Below, one piece after another: positions 61,891 to 64,000 of a DNA stretch of 64,000 nucleotides. Both the position numbers and the translations under genes were made by a program. The notes beneath the pieces were generated by a model. It was not told the DNA's origin. It ran no database searches and saw only the letters and a list, made by a program, of their open reading frames with translations. Each line of letters starts with the position of its first letter. Within the stretch, counting starts at the first letter, position 1. Source of the DNA: JANNBN01 sp963763885 (lineage in GTDB: Bacteria > Actinomycetota > Acidimicrobiia > Acidimicrobiales > JANYDT01); the NCBI GenBank assembly GCA_963763885.1, contig CAVXQD010000001.1, positions 1 through 64,000 on the forward strand. Reading direction: 5' to 3'.

Positions 61891-62042
61891 CCGGTCGACC
61901 GTACAGACCCACTTCGCCAAGGTTCGGCCGATCTTCTTGGCCACATCTCAGGCAAGCCGCTGCCTGCGGCGACGGCGTCTGGAACCAACCTTGTCTCCCC
62001 AGCAACCAACGTTGGCGTTGCCGCAAACCAACGTTGGTCTCC

Positions 62043-62062
62043 AGCGGCCTCCGGAGGCCGCT
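62043..62062 (+). terminator. Loop-free 20-bp palindrome followed by TTTT
   Basis: Two 10-base arms (AGCGGCCTCC and GGAGGCCGCT) abut without a loop and are followed on the plus strand by TTTTCGC. It is terminator-like in that direction, although no plus-strand gene precedes it. Confidence 0.45.
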
Positions 62063-62227
62063 TTTCGCGACGTTGGTTGCTACAGAACCAACGGGCGCGG
62101 CCGAGCGGTGAACGGAGGGATCGGAGTTGAACCCGAGGTGGAGCAACCCATCAGACACGTTGGCGAGAAATTCGAGCAGAGTTGTCGATGTGGGCCAAGA
62201 GCCTGCCGGGAAAGGCTGGTCTAACGG

Positions 62228-62300
62228 GTGGGTGCGCTCAGCAGGGTTGGGCGCCTTCAGCAGGCTGCAGGGCACACCCAAACCTGCTGAGCGCACCCAC
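62228..62300. repeat. 18-bp perfect inverted repeat
   Basis: GTGGGTGCGCTCAGCAGG (62228-62245) and its exact complement (62283-62300), extended inward to 24 bp with one mismatch. The 37-base spacer also contains CAGCAGG. It lies between the phnD promoter and transposase remnants, so it may be an old element end or a strong terminator. Confidence 0.7.
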
Positions 62301-62504
62301 TCTCACCTTTCAACGTGCAGTTCGCCGTGACGTGCCCGCCCGAACCTGACGATTCTTGGCGTCGTGTTAAGGCCGATCCCGACTTCGGCAACTCGACTGC
62401 GAGGATTTGCATCGTTCACGCGGGTCTTGGCAACAAGGTGCATCGGTTCAACACGACAATCCGCTACTTGCAAGCGGCAGCGGTGCAGTACCGCGGACCC
62501 TCAC

Positions 62505-62657
62505 GGATCAGTCCCTTACACAAAGATCCTGACAGGCCGTGCGACATGCGCGTCAACGGACCGACCGAGGGGTTGTACTCGATCATCAAGAAGTTCAAAG
62601 GTCGCTGCCGGGTTCGCGAACTTCGGCCACTATCGAACCAGGATCCTTGTCCGGTAG
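62505..62657 (+). pseudogene. ISL3-type transposase 3' remnant (plus strand)
   Basis: The frame reads RVNGPTEGLYSIIKKFKG, then after a shift VAAGFANFGHYRTRILVR and a stop at 62655-62657. NGPTEGLNSIIKK and GFRNF.HYRTRIL are the C-terminal hallmarks of ISL3 transposases. Nothing homologous is readable upstream of about 62505. Confidence 0.7.
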
Positions 62658-63021
62658 TGATCGAACCGTCGGAAACCGGTCGCTACGCGTTTGATCTATT
62701 TGATGATCGAGTTCAAACCCTCGGCCGGACCGTTCGATGCTCCGGTCGTATGCCAACTTAGAATCGGGCCACGCCACTGCTTCAACATCCGACCAAGTCT
62801 TCTCACTTCCGGCACCGCTGAAGCCCGGCAATCATCGATGAGCGAATCAATCCACCGCTCGGCGTAATCGGGTTTCCCCCACAGCGTGTACAGACCACGA
62901 ACAAGCTCTTTCGTCATTCACGCCTCGTACACCTGCCCTTTCGGATCACCAAACGCGAGCATCACATCCAAACGTTTCGCCAAAACCTCGGGCTTAAGCG
63001 TTCTGCAGTAGTCAGTAACAG
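62630..63021 (-). pseudogene. ISL3-type transposase 3' remnant (minus strand)
   Basis: Reading from about 63021, LKPEVLAKRLDVMLAFGDPK ends at an in-frame TGA (62917-62919) where a Trp is expected. It then resumes as KELVRGLYTLWGKPDYAERW, and SNGPAEGLNSIIK is followed by a TAG (62698-62700) and IKRVATGFRRFDHYRTRILV, ending at 62630. It is about a third of an ISL3 transposase with two point stops. Its end overlaps the plus-strand remnant by 28 bases. Confidence 0.72.
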
Positions 63022-63043
63022 TATCCGGGCCGTGTGCAACGGT

Positions 63044-63617
63044 TCATTGGTCCGGCCACGATGCAACAACTGAATCGCACCGGGTCTTTTGGAGGGCTTT
63101 TTGTCCGGGAGCGATCTGCTCGCCGGGTTCTTGTTGAGCGTAATACTTCTGTTCGTGTTCGACCGGCGTGTCGTAGCCGATCGAACCCTGTATCCGGCAG
63201 TTGTTGAACCACCAGACATGGTCAGCGGTAGCGAGCTCGAGGTGCTCGACGTTGCGCCATGGTCCTTCAGGCCAAACCATCTCGGCCTTATACAACCCGA
63301 TAGTTGCTCGGCCATCGTGTTATCGTAGGAATCACCGGCGGTTCCGATCGACGCAAGCGCTCCAGCTTCGATAAGACGATCCGTGTACAGAAGACTCGTG
63401 TAAACCGACCCGGCATCACTGTGACGTATCAGCCCGGCCACGAGCTCGTTGGTTTGAGCCCGTGTCCATAACGCCATCTCCAGGGCGTCGAGCGGCAAAG
63501 CAGTCGGCATCCGGCCAGCGACACGCCACCCAACACTGCGCCGCGAGAAGACATCGATCACGAACGCAGTGAACGCCATCCCAGCCCGCGTGAACACATA
63601 GGCGAAGTCAACAACCG
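63044..63617 (-). pseudogene. IS3-family OrfB (DDE transposase), truncated and frameshifted
   Basis: The rve/DDE core is clear: VFTRAGMAFTAFVIDVFSRR, GLIRHSDAGSVYTSLLYTDR and IGTAGDSYDNTMAEQL supply the catalytic acidic residues. The HTH_21 N-terminal part, about 100-150 residues in intact OrfB, is missing: OrfA runs almost directly into the DDE domain. At about 63295 the frame breaks, and LYKAEMVWPEG, then VWWFNNCRIQGSIGYDTPVE, continue in another frame to 63044. The copy cannot transpose on its own. Confidence 0.82.
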
Positions 63618-63620
63618 AAA

Positions 63621-63980
63621 CTAGAACGGAAGTCGCTCAGTCGAGTTCCCCGCGAAGAAACTTGACGCCGCGAGCAGGATCTCATTCGCATGTTTCAACT
63701 CGCGGACCGCACGTTCCAACTCTTTGATCCGCACTGCGGACTCCGTGGTCACGCCCGGTCTTCGCCCAGCATTGATATCGGTCTGACGCGCCCAGACCCG
63801 AAACGTGTCCGCATGCGCCCCAACCAGTTTCGCGATACGGACCACGGCAGCATGCGGCGACAAGCCCTCATCCTGCTCACGTGCCCCCGCCACGAGCCTG
63901 ATTGCTCGCTGTTTCAACTCCTCCAGATACTTCCTTCCTGATGGCACAATCAATCCTTTCGCGGATTGAACTGCCTCCAC
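63621..63980 (-). mobile_element. IS3-family OrfA
   Basis: A 119-aa DNA-binding subunit: an HTH region with GRKYLEELKQRAIRLV and IAKLVGAHADTFRVWARQTD, then the leucine-zipper KELERAVRELKHANEILLAA and SSFFAG where the programmed frameshift into OrfB normally occurs. GTG near 63944 (PSGRKYLEELK) is another possible start. The right end of the element lies at or beyond the window edge. Confidence 0.8.
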
Positions 63981-64000
63981 AGAACCCGGTGCGATTCACC

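Larger units (their letters stand above)
61945..62314. other. Intergenic region rich in palindromes
   Basis: No gene is supported here. It contains CCAACGTTGG palindromes (62006-62015; a 12-bp version at 62027-62038), a CGTTGGTT/AACCAACG hairpin (62071-62093), a loop-free 20-bp palindrome (62043-62062) and a long inverted repeat (62228-62300). Part of it is the promoter region of the phnD operon; part may be insertion-sequence debris. Confidence 0.55.

Overview
The window reads as chromosome of a high-GC Gram-positive bacterium, most likely an actinobacterium of the Acidimicrobiia type. This is inferred from gene content: a DUF222/HNH (13E12-type) gene, BTAD and cyclase-ATPase regulators, a TIGR03086 mycothiol-dependent-type protein, a TIGR01777 epimerase, a PGPGW-like membrane protein, bacterial P450s, and Thr/Lys-rich secreted tails. 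I could run no database search; every family call comes from motifs read in the translations.

Left end (1-4454): a RHH antitoxin running in frame into a frameshifted PIN toxin, a cytochrome P450, a headless lipoprotein-like remnant, and a DUF4375-like protein.

4455-20762 is an integrated mobile element of about 16.3 kb inserted into the 3' half of tRNA-Leu(TAG). A 54-bp att duplication (2 mismatches) flanks it. A tandem 11-mer that looks like an integrase arm site lies just inside each end. It carries a decayed VapBC pair, a broken TIGR03086 gene, an intact 955-aa BTAD/NB-ARC regulator, a multiply frameshifted cyclase-ATPase regulator, a two-copy noncoding repeat, an excisionase-like HTH gene, a winged-helix gene, an intact MobF relaxase-helicase, a two-gene unit with a HEPN-like motif, and a tyrosine integrase with two frameshifts. 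No secretion system, FtsK-like translocase or Rep was seen, so it looks mobilizable at best and probably stranded.

20.8-44 kb is mostly housekeeping and metabolism: clpP, DUF222-HNH, FAD oxidoreductase plus TIGR01777 epimerase, M15 peptidase, ArfB, a Tat-exported intradiol dioxygenase, a membrane cytochrome b/FMN-binding/ApbE redox operon, tRNA-Arg, -Lys and -His, an SHMT-like enzyme with threonine dehydratase and kynureninase, an Idh/MocA dehydrogenase, an amidohydrolase, a P1 peptidase, class II FBP aldolase, an enoyl-CoA hydratase, and a DUF4015-like glycosidase with a frameshift in a CG run.

45-50 kb holds two divergent operons: AhpD-like/radical SAM/methyltransferase on the minus strand, and a TIGR04282-like glycosyltransferase, a zinc-ribbon SDR epimerase and a DoxX-like membrane protein on the plus strand. 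This is my main candidate for an uncharacterised modification pathway. It is followed by a FadB-like beta-oxidation enzyme, an MFS exporter with a palindromic operator, an EryF-like P450 facing an MGT-type glycosyltransferase, an intact AbrB/PIN toxin-antitoxin pair, and a phosphonate-type ABC importer (phnD-phnC-fused phnE) with a coupled polytopic membrane protein.

The right end (about 62-64 kb) is insertion-sequence debris: two convergent ISL3 transposase remnants whose 3' ends overlap in antiparallel, and an internally deleted IS3 element. Frameshifts cluster in the mobile element and the IS debris, while most flanking genes are intact. That favours real decay, but sequencing error cannot be excluded from the sequence alone.
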